Source: Pelargonium cotyledonis
Lineage: Eukaryota; Streptophyta; Magnoliopsida; Geraniales; Geraniaceae
DNA length: 30,782 nt
Direction of reading: 5' to 3'
NCBI GenBank assembly: GCA_036897625.1
Contig: JAYMTA010000347.1
Coordinates: forward strand, 1 to 30,782
Below are positions 20,921 to 30,782 of this stretch, one piece after another. Position numbers and translations under genes: made by a program. A model generated the notes under the pieces. It made no database searches. It saw only the letters and a program-made list of their open reading frames with translations, and was not told where the DNA came from. Within the stretch, counting starts at the first letter, position 1; every line of letters begins with the position of its first letter.

Positions 20921-22175
20921 TGAATCAAAACTCTAACTAAAGAAACCTAAGTGATGCCATTACAACCACCTTGGCATGCTATCATCATCCCTACCTCAGT
21001 TGGGACCCAACGTCGGTAGCTTGGACCCAACGTCACGTCGCTATGATCGCAATCACCATGTTATCATGACATAACTTGTACCTAACCATGTCAACATCAT
21101 AGTGCAGCATGGTATCATAATAGTCCACTTGCCACAATCAAAAACCAATCACAAGATTTCTCATCACCTTCTAATCTTAATTCTCAGTATTTATTTAGTA
21201 GTGCCCCATTTGATCGCTTGGCTTTTCTCACGTTTGAGATGAAATTTGAGGCAAACACCTTGAGTTCCACACACCGGTGTGTAGATTCTAAGCCCCGAAA
21301 GCCAAGAGTTCATGTGCAAGTTTGAACTAAAAAAATTCGCGTGAGAAAGCTCATCTTAGGACACCTACTAAGTGTCGGTTCTATATACATATACATCTCA
21401 CATTCGAGTATTTGTTTGAACCCTAGTCAAAGGGACACATCGATAATGTACCTGAGACTAACTTTCAATAGACGAATGATTTGTTAAATTCTAGTCTTAT
21501 TTCTGTAAGTGATTGTCAATGTATATTCTTATTAGAATTATAGTAATCGATTAAATGCATATTGGTGCAAAAAATCTAACGTTGGAATGGACATTTGAAA
21601 ATTCAAAGATTTCGTTAAATATCATATATTGTCATATCTATAGGTTTCAATTTTCTCTATTTAATAGTCCTTTGTTAATTAGTACAAATACTTGTAATTG
21701 AATTATTTTCATATACATTACATTATATTTTGAAATCAAATTTCAAATGATAATAACTCTACATAAATGATATCACATAGCTCATGAATTTCTGGTCAGT
21801 AGTACTCAATAATCACTAAGTGGATGTCGGATTCAACTCACATTCTAGTATCCTATCATCCTCATTCATTGACCCACCGAGCTGCCTCCTGGATTGCCAT
21901 CCAAGCACCGTCGTTAATTAAAACAAATTATCTTAATTAGTTCGTGAGTTAATGGGAGTATAGACGGATTTTCCCGTCGTTGATTGTTGTTTTCTTTGTA
22001 GTGCGTGTTTTGTTTTGTATTGACATTTCAACATTTGCGCATTTTTGAACCTTTAATTTGCTAAAGTGTAGACATTGATAGCGAGCATCAAAACAAGATT
22101 CATATTCTCACACTACTATACTATTTCTTAGGTTTACGCCTGTGAGCCTGAGGAATCTATAAAATGGATACTAGT
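20921..22175. other. Gene-poor intergenic DNA before the SINE
   Basis: No supported gene. A near-duplicate GGACCCAACGTC pair occurs at about 21003-21035, and a perfect 14-bp palindrome ACACACCGGTGTGT is at 21269-21282. The remainder is AT-rich with no recognised element. Confidence 0.45.
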
Positions 22176-22428
22176 AGTTGTCATCAGCACCACTAAGGGT
22201 GGTGCAATTGGTTAATCCAACTGTGTGAGTGGAAGAATGTCTCAAAATCAATTTACACTCAACACATTCTTGGTAGTGGTAGTGTAAGAGACCACTTTGA
22301 AGCGGTAAGGTGCCAAAAACTCTAGGCTAGGGTTAAAAGACATAGTCTATTTCCTAAACATTATTGGTTTCTTGTATATATACACCTTTAGGCCGTTGCT
22401 TATAAAAAAAAAGTTGTCATCAGCACCA
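22176..22428 (+). mobile_element. SINE-like retroelement with a 17-bp target-site duplication
   Basis: A 219-bp element (22193-22411) lies between two exact copies of AGTTGTCATCAGCACCA (22176-22192 and 22412-22428). It ends in an A-run (22404-22412), as expected for a retroposed RNA on the plus strand. Near its 5' end TGGTGCAATTGG (22200-22211) resembles a polymerase III A-box of tRNA-derived SINEs. About 28 bp on, GTCTCAAAATC (22239-22249) is at best a degenerate B-box. Size, tail, long duplication and absence of any ORF fit a tRNA-derived plant SINE moved by LINE machinery. The perfect duplication suggests a young insertion. I could not assign a named family. Confidence 0.75.
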
Positions 22429-23340
22429 ACTTGCTTCCACATGTTGCTATTAGTATTAGCCAAGCATCAATACCAATTATCATCAATAAAGTATTTGACA
22501 GCGGGCCAAGTTATTTAGTTTCGGGACAAACTCACTTGTATTCGAGCTAAATAGGCCAGACTAAAAATGCACATTTGGTTTTCGAACCACTTTTAATAGG
22601 TGCACGTCCTCTAGTTTCAGGTTGAACTAATGATGGTCCACGGCGGCCCGAGCCAATAACCAGCTCCACTTGGTTGATATCATTTATATATTATTTTTTT
22701 GTCATCTCAACAGCAATGTTACATACAAAAATAAGTTCGCTGATGCTCTATCTTTTGGCCGATCTAAATAGAAATGACCTCAATATTTTCATGATATTGT
22801 AAAATCTTTTAAACTAGTTTTAAACAATCTCTTTAGGCATTATAAAAAATAATATGACAAAATTAGAAAGTTAGGCCTAACACCTATACTTTAACATGCA
22901 AAAAGATAATGTAAAAACTAAAAAGTTGGTATAAATTTGGGTACCATTAGCATAAAATCAAATCTTTTGAAGCATCCATGATATTGCTAGATCTTAAAAC
23001 CATATAAAACAGAGAACAATGTCATTAGGTTCCAATTATAATACTAATTACTTTATAGATTATGAATACTAATATTCTAGGAACCATTGTTTGGCCTGAT
23101 GATCTGTGATCATCATAATTCATAATGTGGGGTCACAATGCTCCATCGCATGCCATGTTTCAAGCATCATTACCATTTGACTAATAAAAAACATTTATTT
23201 ATTTATTTATTAAATGTTGCCAATTAAATTAAGTCAATAACTTGTCCCAAAGCAGTCTCAAAGATCCCGTGAAGGGCGGCTTCTTCGGCGCTTCCACGTC
23301 ACCACCGCGTTTTCACATCCATTTAACCAATAATACAAAT
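22429..23340. other. Intergenic DNA between the SINE and the polygalacturonase promoter
   Basis: AT-rich, with an (ATTT)n stretch at about 23193-23210 (TTTATTTATTTATTTATT). No supported gene or further element. Confidence 0.5.
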
Positions 23341-23727
23341 CCAGGTGGCATCAAATAATATAAAAAGTCAGCTTTTCTAACGTGGCAAAATAATACTCGT
23401 TTTACACATAGTATGTACTGTGGATATGCGCGCATTGGAACACCGCGTCCGAACCGAACAAACCGGATCACGCTTTTCTAGAACTTTCCGAATCTGCCCC
23501 TCACAGGATTTTCGTTTTCATTAACCTGTCCACCTCGTCTAAAACGCGCACCCGAGCGCAATACGCACCCCCCTCTCTCGACTCGTCACCTCCTTGGACC
23601 TCCGCAACGAAGTCTCTGTTTTCACAATTCGGAGTCCCCAAATAAAAAACCCATTTTTCTTGGTTTTACTGTTACATCCATAAACGAATCGACAATTCTG
23701 ATCATCGATTTCGCTGCTATCGTCGCC
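23341..23727 (+). promoter_or_regulatory. Promoter and leader of the polygalacturonase gene
   Basis: TATAAAA lies at 23359-23365. A perfect three-unit heat-shock element, TTCTAGAACTTTC (units TTC, GAA, TTC), lies at 23476-23488, followed one base later by another GAA. From 23440 on the sequence is GC-rich and C/T-rich, like a plant 5'UTR. If the TATA at 23359 is used the heat-shock element falls inside the leader; a TATA-less start near 23600 would place it upstream. I cannot decide which. Confidence 0.45.
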
Positions 23728-26700
23728 ATGTTCGCGAGCAAGGTGGATTTGGAGAAACCCACGAACGGTGCAATCGCGAGTGACTTCACGCGGCCGTCGT
23801 GGACCTCTCTGCTCTTCGTCTTCGCCTTCGTCGCGGTCCTCTCTCTCCAGGTCACCTCCAAAACGGGCTTCGCAATCCGCTCGCTTTCCGCCGGCGATGA
23901 CGTTGTGGATCAGAGCCCCGCCGCCGGCGATGACGCCGCGATCGACCCGCGGAGCTGCTCCGGGTTATTCCGTCCGGTTCCGGAGAGGGGAATGGTCAGG
24001 TCGATACTCGATTTCGGCGGGGTCGGCGATGGCCGGACGTCGAACACGGAGGCTTTCCGGAGCGCCGTCCGGTACATGCAGCGGTTCCGGGAGAAAGGTG
24101 GGTCCCAGCTGAATGTGCCGCGTGGGAGGTGGCTCACCGGAAGCTTCAACGTCACCAGCAATTTCACGCTTTTTCTCGAGGACGGTGCCGTCATTTTGGG
24201 CTCGCAGGTTTGTTCGTTCGTTGAATATATTTATTATTTTATTAGTATTCGGTTTAATTTTTTTCAACAAAGTTTTCATCATGTTGAAAAATTAATCGGT
24301 CCCTCGGCGACGTCGAAAACTCGAATTTGTTGTTCAATTTACAGTAATGAGTATTTTTTTCTGTAATAAAAAAATTGTTTTTTTTTTCAACTTTGTCTGT
24401 CGAGGGAATATCTGGCGTAATTTTAAATTATTGCAATGGAAGCTTCGTCACATGAGGTGACAAAGAATTCTTATTATAGAAGATTCCTCTGTACTACATC
24501 TATGTTATTAATGCCCAAAAAATTTCTTTCCAGCTTTGTGTTTGTGGGGTACAAGAGAACCTGAGTTAAATAAGAGTAATATAATTTTATTTTGATCATT
24601 CTTTGTGGAGTTAATGATGATATTATATATAATGAACAATATAAAATTTTCACTGAATGTGGACTGTGAGTTGATTATTATGTACTTTTGTTAAGAGTTA
24701 TGATACGAATATACTGGATTATGGTATGCTGTATTGACCTGCAGAAGAAAATTGTGGGCATTCGCCAAGCTACTCTAGACTCGGTTTCAAGGAATTTTTA
24801 TATTTATATAGCTTTTACATTAATTTGAAATGATTTCATTATACTTCTAGTTTTGGCTGACCCAACAATATAGAATTACGGTAAGATATACAACTAGTTT
24901 GATTTTTTGCATTATGAAATTGCTTCTTAGTTTTATTCTTATTATACTTCTTTCGTATTGCTAAGTTATCATAACATTGCTGGCAACTGTGTTCAAATTT
25001 TTCAATGACGATTTGCATATCTTTCATGTGGTTTTAGTTGCTATCCCGTTTATTTGAACGTTTTTCTTGCCAATTAGTTGCTAAATCTTGTTATATATGT
25101 GTTGTTATGAAAATAATAGGATGTAGAGGAATGGCCTATCATAGAGCCATTGCCATCATATGGAAGAGGAAGAGAGAGATTGGGAGGAAGACATATCAGT
25201 CTTATCCATGGAAATGGTCTCACTAATGTTGTTATCACAGGTATATCTCCTTTTATCCAACTATCCTCGTAAGTTTGCTCTGATCTGCATAACACCACTT
25301 GGAACTCGTTTTAGCCAGAAGGCTGTGATGATTTTGCACGGGTTGTGACAAATTTGTTTTCTTCTTCTTATAGCATAACCAACCTCTTTGGGTGAGGAGA
25401 GAAATGCTCATGTTTTGGGCTTAATTTAATAGCCTCTTCCTTGATTCAATACATGGCATACTTTAATCTAAGATACATGGAACTTATTCTGACATAGCAA
25501 ATGACAGTGCCATAGTCTTTATTAACTTTGAAATAACTATTAATAACTGCAGTTTAAATAATGTAACTACCAGTGATTAGTGAGTCAGTGACAAACTTAT
25601 CTGTGATGCTCTTTACCATTGGAACCTCCCGTCATATTTGTTTAACTTGTTTAAAGACATTTGATAGTTATATTGTCGTGCAGGTCAGAATGGGACTATT
25701 GATGGCCAAGGGAAGATGTGGTGGGATATGTGGTGGAATAGAACATTGGTCCACACTAGAGGCCACCTTCTCGAACTAATGAACTCTAGTAACATTCTTA
25801 TATCCAACCTGACTTTACTCAATTCCCCCTTCTGGACTGTCCATCCCGTTTACTGCAGGTTTGAGTTCCCCGCCTCTTTTCCTCTGTATTTCTTTAAGCA
25901 TACTTATATGTATAAGGAAACTAAAGCTTTTTACGAGAAAACTTTACTCCAACGTCTGAATTCAGGGGGCTGAAACATACTACATATGCTATTGTCCTGT
26001 GAAGATGTAGTCCTTTCCATTTTTATTACTGTAGGACTGAAAAGAATGAGATAGTTAGATGACATAATATTTTATCGTCATTTTGTGTTACTATGTTTCA
26101 TACTCTTATAACTAACAATGTATTGGTGTCTGTTTCAGTAATGTTGTCGTGAAGAACATGACAATTTTGGCTCCTCTTAATGCTCCGAATACTGATGGTA
26201 TAGATCCAGGTATGTCTATAGGATAGTTTCATTTACAATGTGTTGGTGCATAAGAAGAAGAATATGTGTGTCAATTTGATCTTCTTTATTTAATGTTCCA
26301 GATTCTAGTACCAATGTTTGCATTGAACACTGCTACATCGAGAGCGGGGATGATCTTGTTGCAGTGAAGAGTGGCTGGGACCATTATGGGATCAATATGG
26401 CCCGTCCAAGTTCAAACATCATAGTGAGGAGAGTTTCGGGCACTACCCCAACTTGTTCTGGGGTTGGAATTGGCAGTGAAATGTCTGGCGGGATTTCAAA
26501 TATCACAGTCGAGGATTTGCATGTCTGGGATTCAGCAGCTGGGGTGCGGATAAAAACTGACAAGGGGAGAGGTGGATATATAGCAAATATCACCATTCAT
26601 AACATAACAATGGAAAGGGTCAAAATACCTTTAAGGTTTAGTCAAGGTGCCAATGACCACCCCGACGAAGGATGGGATCCCAAAGCTGTCCCGGAAGTGA

Positions 26701-26939
26701 AGGGTATTTTTGTTAGTAACATAGTGAGTTGGAATTCAACGAGAGCCCCAGTGCTGGACGGTATCGAGGGAGCCCCATTTGAAGGCATTTGCATAAGAAA
26801 TGTCACTTTACACGGTCTATCCCCATCTGCGGCTTGGCATTGTGAATTCGTTTCAGGTTATGTTAACAGTTCAACTCCAGCTCCATGCTCACAGTTGCAG
26901 AACACACACTCACTAATTAGCTTATGTGGAGAGTCCTAG
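23728..26939 (+). CDS. GH28 polygalacturonase-family protein, membrane-anchored plant clade
   Basis: Five exons, 23728-24207, 25120-25240, 25684-25858, 26139-26209 and 26302-26939, join in frame to 494 aa. GH28 enzymes hydrolyse homogalacturonan in pectin by inverting catalysis. Residues 25-42 (WTSLLFVFAFVAVLSLQV) after a 24-residue polar head look like an uncleaved signal-anchor, placing the domain in the Golgi lumen or apoplast. Catalytic motif I, NTDG (276-279), motif II, GDD (298-300), and motif IV, RIK (365-367), are present. Motif III, normally GHG, reads SGVGIGS (335-341), so the conserved His is Val. This, with SEMSGGI and the FGGVGDGRTSNTEAF start, fits the clade of Arabidopsis At3g61490/At4g23500-type proteins, where I recall the same change. 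Several N-x-S/T sites suggest glycosylation. Exon 1 is GC-rich relative to the rest. Activity is not assured. Convergent with PsaN. Confidence 0.92.
24208..25119 (+). other. First intron of the polygalacturonase gene
   Basis: 912 bases between CAG|GTTTGT and AATAG|GATGTA, phase 0. It is AT-rich with a T-run near 24377-24388, and no nested gene is seen. Confidence 0.8.
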
Positions 26940-27622
26940 ACATCATGTGCGCAAAATGAAGTTTTGTTCTGAATTTCAAGGCATTACGCGAACTGCTCCT
27001 CTGCAATCAGACTTGTGCCGAGCTGGATCAGAGCCACATTGTTTGCCATGGCTTGTGCTGGACATACAAGTTTTTCACTGTTGACATTGGCTAAATTGGA
27101 AGTTTGAGAATCAACCATGTCTGGCAGATTGCAACCTCCAGCATTTTGGCAAAGGCTTCACTGCAATTGACTTGCACTTGTCTGGGCAGTGCTGTTCAGT
27201 GGTTTTCATATGTTCTATACCAGATAGGTTTAGTTCATAACAAATACTACTCCATGATTCAATTTATTCTTTTTTTTACTTCCATACTAGCATTTTTGAT
27301 TAGACATGTATAGAAGATTCAGAGGATGTATGTGGAATTTGTTGAGAGAATCACTAATGTTACAATTGATTTTGATTGATGAATTGCTCAGAAAGTATAT
27401 TTTGCATTATGTATCTGGTTGAATACTGAAACTGAATTTTATCAGCAAAACTTGTAATTTTTTGTTTGCAGGTTCATGATTCATGGAAATACGCATCAAG
27501 AAGCACAATGAACAATCAACATACATCAAATAAAACATTTCAGAAGAAATGAAGTCTGTTGAAATGGAAAATTAGATACATGTTATAATGTAATGCTCTC
27601 TAGACAATCAATCTCTTCTTCA
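26940..27622. other. 3' regions of the convergent polygalacturonase and PsaN genes
   Basis: No coding sequence is supported. A plus-strand AATAAA at 27529-27534 is a candidate polygalacturonase polyadenylation signal. If it is used, the 3'UTR would be about 600 nt and would end just short of the PsaN stop. TTTGCAG at 27466-27472 could be a 3'UTR splice acceptor, unproven. Confidence 0.45.
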
Positions 27623-28325
27623 CTACCATTTCCAGAAAACATTGGAGCCACACTTGTACTTCTCTTTTCCTTGACACTCCAATTCCAAGTCTTCAGAGAT
27701 AAATGGCACTTTCTGCATCAACCCAAAACAGTGAAATTAAGTTCATAATCTTTTGAATTGAGGTATCAAATGGGTGAATTATATACTGGTACAAAGCACA
27801 AACCTTTTGCTTGGCAAGATCTTGGCAGCCAGTGAAGTTGAAAGGGAACTTGCAAGATCCAAACTGAACAGTGTAGGCTCTAGCAAAGTTTGCTCCACTT
27901 GTCACCAATCTCTTCTTGTCATTCAACTCCTATAAAATCCCAATACAAAACTCTCATAAAAACAACATCCATGCATGTTCAAGACAGTAACTTAGAGAAT
28001 CACAGAGTGAACTAACCTTGTTGGCTTTGCTCTTCTCAAGGTAGTCATCAATGACACCGGCATTGGCAGAGGAAGCTACAGCTGTGGAGAAGAGAGTGCC
28101 AGCAAGGCAGAGCATGGCAGCTCTTCTTCCATCAATACTGCCATTGTTGCTGCTTGATGATGATGTTGTGGACAGCTCTGATCTGATGACAGGCATGACC
28201 ATCTTGAGCTGGTTGCTGTGAGCAACACTTGGGGTTGTTGAGAGCTTGGCAGTGAGATCAGCTGATCCACAGCCAGCTGAGAGGACATAGTTGCATGCCA
28301 ACACACTAGAGTTGATGGCTGCCAT
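27623..28325 (-). CDS. PSAN: Photosystem I reaction-centre subunit N, chloroplastic
   Basis: Three exons, 28017-28325, 27804-27929 and 27623-27712, join in frame to 174 aa. PsaN is the only photosystem I subunit wholly in the thylakoid lumen, where it helps plastocyanin dock near PsaF. Residues 1-65 are a Ser/Thr-rich stromal transit peptide. Residues 66-89 are a thylakoid-transfer signal with twin arginine (GRRAAMLCLAGTLF) and an ASSANA|GV cleavage site, consistent with the known Tat (delta-pH) import route. The mature part of about 85 aa, from GVIDDYLEKSKANK, matches the family almost throughout: ELNDKKRLVTSGANFARAYT, VQFGSCKFP, NFTGCQDLAKQKKVPF and the C-terminal CGSNVFWKW. Four cysteines, C129, C138, C158 and C166, are conserved. 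Length is usual for the family. Nothing in it looks damaged. Confidence 0.97.
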
Positions 28326-28480
28326 GACAGATTTTGTTGGAGTTGCAGAGAAGGAGATGGTGGTGGGTTTAATTAAAAGGATATAGTTTTTGAATTGAGT
28401 TGAAGTTGATAAGGGAGTGTGTAATAAGAGATTGTGGTGGGAGTGTGGATAAGGTGAGATTGCTTCACTCCTATTGGCAT
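28326..28480 (-). promoter_or_regulatory. PSAN: Light-type promoter of PsaN
   Basis: On the minus strand a CTATATCC TATA-like box lies at 28379-28386, giving a short leader of about 25-30 nt. The plus strand reads GGATAAGGTGAG at 28447-28458, an I-box (GATAA core) common in light-regulated photosynthesis genes, and ATTGG at about 28474-28478, a CCAAT box on the gene strand. The arrangement is compact and fits a photosynthesis gene; binding is inferred. Confidence 0.6.
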
Positions 28481-30715
28481 TGCCAACATAACTTATTTGT
28501 GGACTTGTTCTATTTTGGGCCCACTTTGAAATCTCACTAGCTACTATTTTCTTTTGATTATTTGCATTCTCTCTCTTTGGGCCAATTGAGGCAAGGCATT
28601 GGCAAGTCTATGATCATCTTCTATCAATATTAGTAGAGATTGTATACTCTTTGTTTTTTGATGCAATACTTCCTATTCTTCATTTTAACATGTTCTAGAG
28701 TTCAACAATTGTTGACTAAGGTGGGAAAGAGTTGATTTAATAGCTTAAAATGAGATTTTGAGTACATAATTAGTTGTAAGCTTGAAATGTCATCAAGAGA
28801 ATCATTCGTATATCATACTTAACAATAACTCAATTACTGCGAGCGAGAGTGGTAATAATACAACCTTTTTTTGTAGCAAGACTTTTAAAAGATAAGAGAA
28901 TTTCATAATTTCATGCGAAAGTGGAGAAAAAAGTTAGCTAAAAACAACATAACTTGAGTTATTAATAAGCTCAAATACGAATAAGTAAGAACATTTCCAA
29001 ATGAACCATAAGATTAGATCTAAAACCCTTTAGATCTTGTGACATCATGACCTAAGGCACAATTTATAAATATCGAACTGGTCTCAAGATGGGTCATCGT
29101 ATAAAGTTTTCTTTTTATGACATGGACAAGTTGTAAATCAAGGGTCAAAATGCACTAGACATGCATTTAGATGAAAACAAAAAAATCACTTCCTTAAAAA
29201 ATTATGGCATCTTCTAGTTTTGCATTTAGGATAAAAGTACTTCATTTATACATATCAAGTCTTGTTGGGCCAAACATTTAAGCATTTTGAGTTCTTTTTG
29301 AGGTCTTGAATTTGAGTTTCCTCGGTGACGGCAGTATTCTCATCGATAACGCTCTAAAGAAGTGGAAAATAAAGTAGAAGTAGTTTAATGCATGTATTGA
29401 CAAATGAAGACATTAATTTGTTCCAAATTGCAACCTCTCTTACTAAAATGAAATGGAAATGAAAGTGGAAGTGGCCTGTGGTCCTGGTGCTAATTATAGG
29501 GAGAGGTTGTTTTTATTCTCTTGTGTTTGTGCTTCTCATGACTTCATTTGATCCTCTTTCTCCTCATTTCCCATCAAAAACACTCTTCAAATTCAAATTA
29601 GGGTCAAATTAATCACCATGAATTAAATATAAGAAGGGCATGGAATTTCATAATATACAAATACAAACAAAGATTAACCATGCATACATACATAAAATCA
29701 ATGCATGCATGCATGCAGTATTTTTCCTTCTTCACTTTTATATTTTCTACTTATTTTTCATTTAGGCAATAATTTGACTTGACCAACATTCTTTAATCAC
29801 TTGTCCAGAAAATGATAAGCTATCTCTATTAATTATAGTAATTTAAAGCCTGTAGTTAGAAACCTGGTATTGTATGGTAAAGTACAGCAATAGGTTTTGT
29901 TGAAACTTGATAATTATATATATGAAAACTAAAATGATGTGGTGCTCTCAAATTAATTGATCAAACATGATGATGCTGACACAAAACAACATCAATTTCT
30001 TATTCTGCAGATGAAAACCAATTAAATTATAAGATACACCTTAATTAGCATAAGTTACCTCAAAAGATGTCAATTTAAGCTATTTTTGTGTGTGATATAT
30101 ATGCATACAAATTAAGCTCATCACCAGAATAGTGATCTTCATTGATTATATATCAACCCTCTAGGCTTAATTTTCTTCCTTTCACATTGCACCAAATAAG
30201 ATCATATATATATATATGATATATTAGTTTAGAAAATGTTCAATTTCAGTCAATTAATTATTCATTTTGTTTCCAATTTGTTCCCAATTTAATTCTTTTT
30301 CTAATTAGGTGCCCAACTATTGTTCTATTTGATTCCTTAACTATGCTACTTTGTTTTGACATTAAAAAAAATGTTAAATTTGTCTAATTTGACAGCATCG
30401 GTTTGAATTGAAGCAATTCAAAATAAAATAACATAATATAATTTGAGATTAAATTAGAACAAAATTTGGGGGCGACCGAACTGAAACATAAATCAAAATG
30501 AGTACTAATTTAGAATAAAGAAAGATGGTTGAAAAATCAAAATGGAACTATTCCCTTTTTTTTTTCTTCTTACAAGTGAAATCTTGGCAAAACTTTTATG
30601 AATTAAAACTCAAGTCAAGCTAATACAAGCATGATATCTCGTACTTTTAAAAAAACATAGCAGCTCGCGAATTACTACTAGTAAATGTTTAATATATTTG
30701 TGGGTGTCTGCTCAA

Positions 30716-30746
<31 letters not shown>

Positions 30747-30782
30747 TTGGTCTAAATCATGAGATTCCTAAGCGGGCCCACA
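28481..30782. other. AT-rich intergenic region to the window end
   Basis: No gene, RNA gene or intact mobile element is supported. It contains a run of overlapping ATGC units (CATGCATG, an RY-type motif) at 29701-29716, short (AT)n runs near 30204-30218, a T-run near 30556-30565, and a (TTA)n microsatellite at 30718-30746. Confidence 0.55.
30718..30746. repeat. (TTA)n microsatellite
   Basis: Between nine and ten uninterrupted TTA triplets, in intergenic DNA. Confidence 0.95.

Noticed and set aside
22200..22249. tRNA gene reading of the A-box/B-box-like region
   Set aside because: No cloverleaf can be folded by eye and the B-box is poor; the A-tail and target-site duplication favour a SINE.
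23622..24282. Several long ORFs on the minus strand and in other frames over polygalacturonase exon 1
   Set aside because: They are shadows of a GC-rich coding exon; only the plus frame from 23728 shows GH28 motifs and proper splicing.

Overview
The window looks like nuclear DNA from a flowering plant, most likely a eudicot. The genes have short exons, phase-conserved GT-AG introns, AT-rich introns and intergenic DNA, and plant-only products: a nuclear-encoded photosystem I subunit with a chloroplast transit peptide, a plant-clade polygalacturonase, a SERK-like short LRR protein and a plant HFI1/ADA1 co-activator. I could not fix the species. Nothing looks bacterial, organellar or viral.

Layout: (1) about 0.3-2.2 kb, + strand, an HFI1/ADA1-type SAGA subunit with a coding region free of introns and a probable 5'UTR intron. 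(2) 2.68-6.31 kb, - strand, an Mpv17/PMP22-family membrane protein in four exons; its 2.4-kb first intron holds a 91-bp tandem duplication and a probable transposon relic. (3) 7.47-9.31 kb, - strand, a secreted leucine-rich-repeat protein in seven exons of 72-nt LRR modules. (4) 10.68-10.94 kb, - strand, a decayed copy of a small 4F5/At2g23090-like zinc-finger gene. (5) 11.44-11.81 kb, + strand, a 92-aa LEA_3-like protein in two exons, with a possible overlapping upstream ORF. (6) 12.84-15.71 kb, + strand, an RHY1A-like RING-H2 ubiquitin ligase in three exons. (7) 15.7-23.7 kb, about 8 kb with no gene I can support; it is AT-rich, with microsatellites, degenerate tandem repeats and one SINE-like insertion flanked by a 17-bp target-site duplication. 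(8) 23.73-26.94 kb, + strand, a membrane-anchored GH28 polygalacturonase in five exons. (9) 27.62-28.33 kb, - strand, PsaN of photosystem I in three exons, convergent with the polygalacturonase. (10) 28.4-30.8 kb, AT-rich intergenic DNA ending near a TTA microsatellite.

All exon junctions were read by hand from GT/AG sites, reading phase and family conservation. The six multi-exon models keep an open frame from ATG to stop. The genes are a normal mixture of housekeeping, photosynthesis, cell-wall and stress functions and do not form one pathway. I found no evidence of a new multi-gene system. The best leads are small: the SINE, the zinc-finger pseudogene, the LEA upstream ORF, a heat-shock element before the polygalacturonase, and an inverted pair of G-boxes upstream of the Mpv17 gene.
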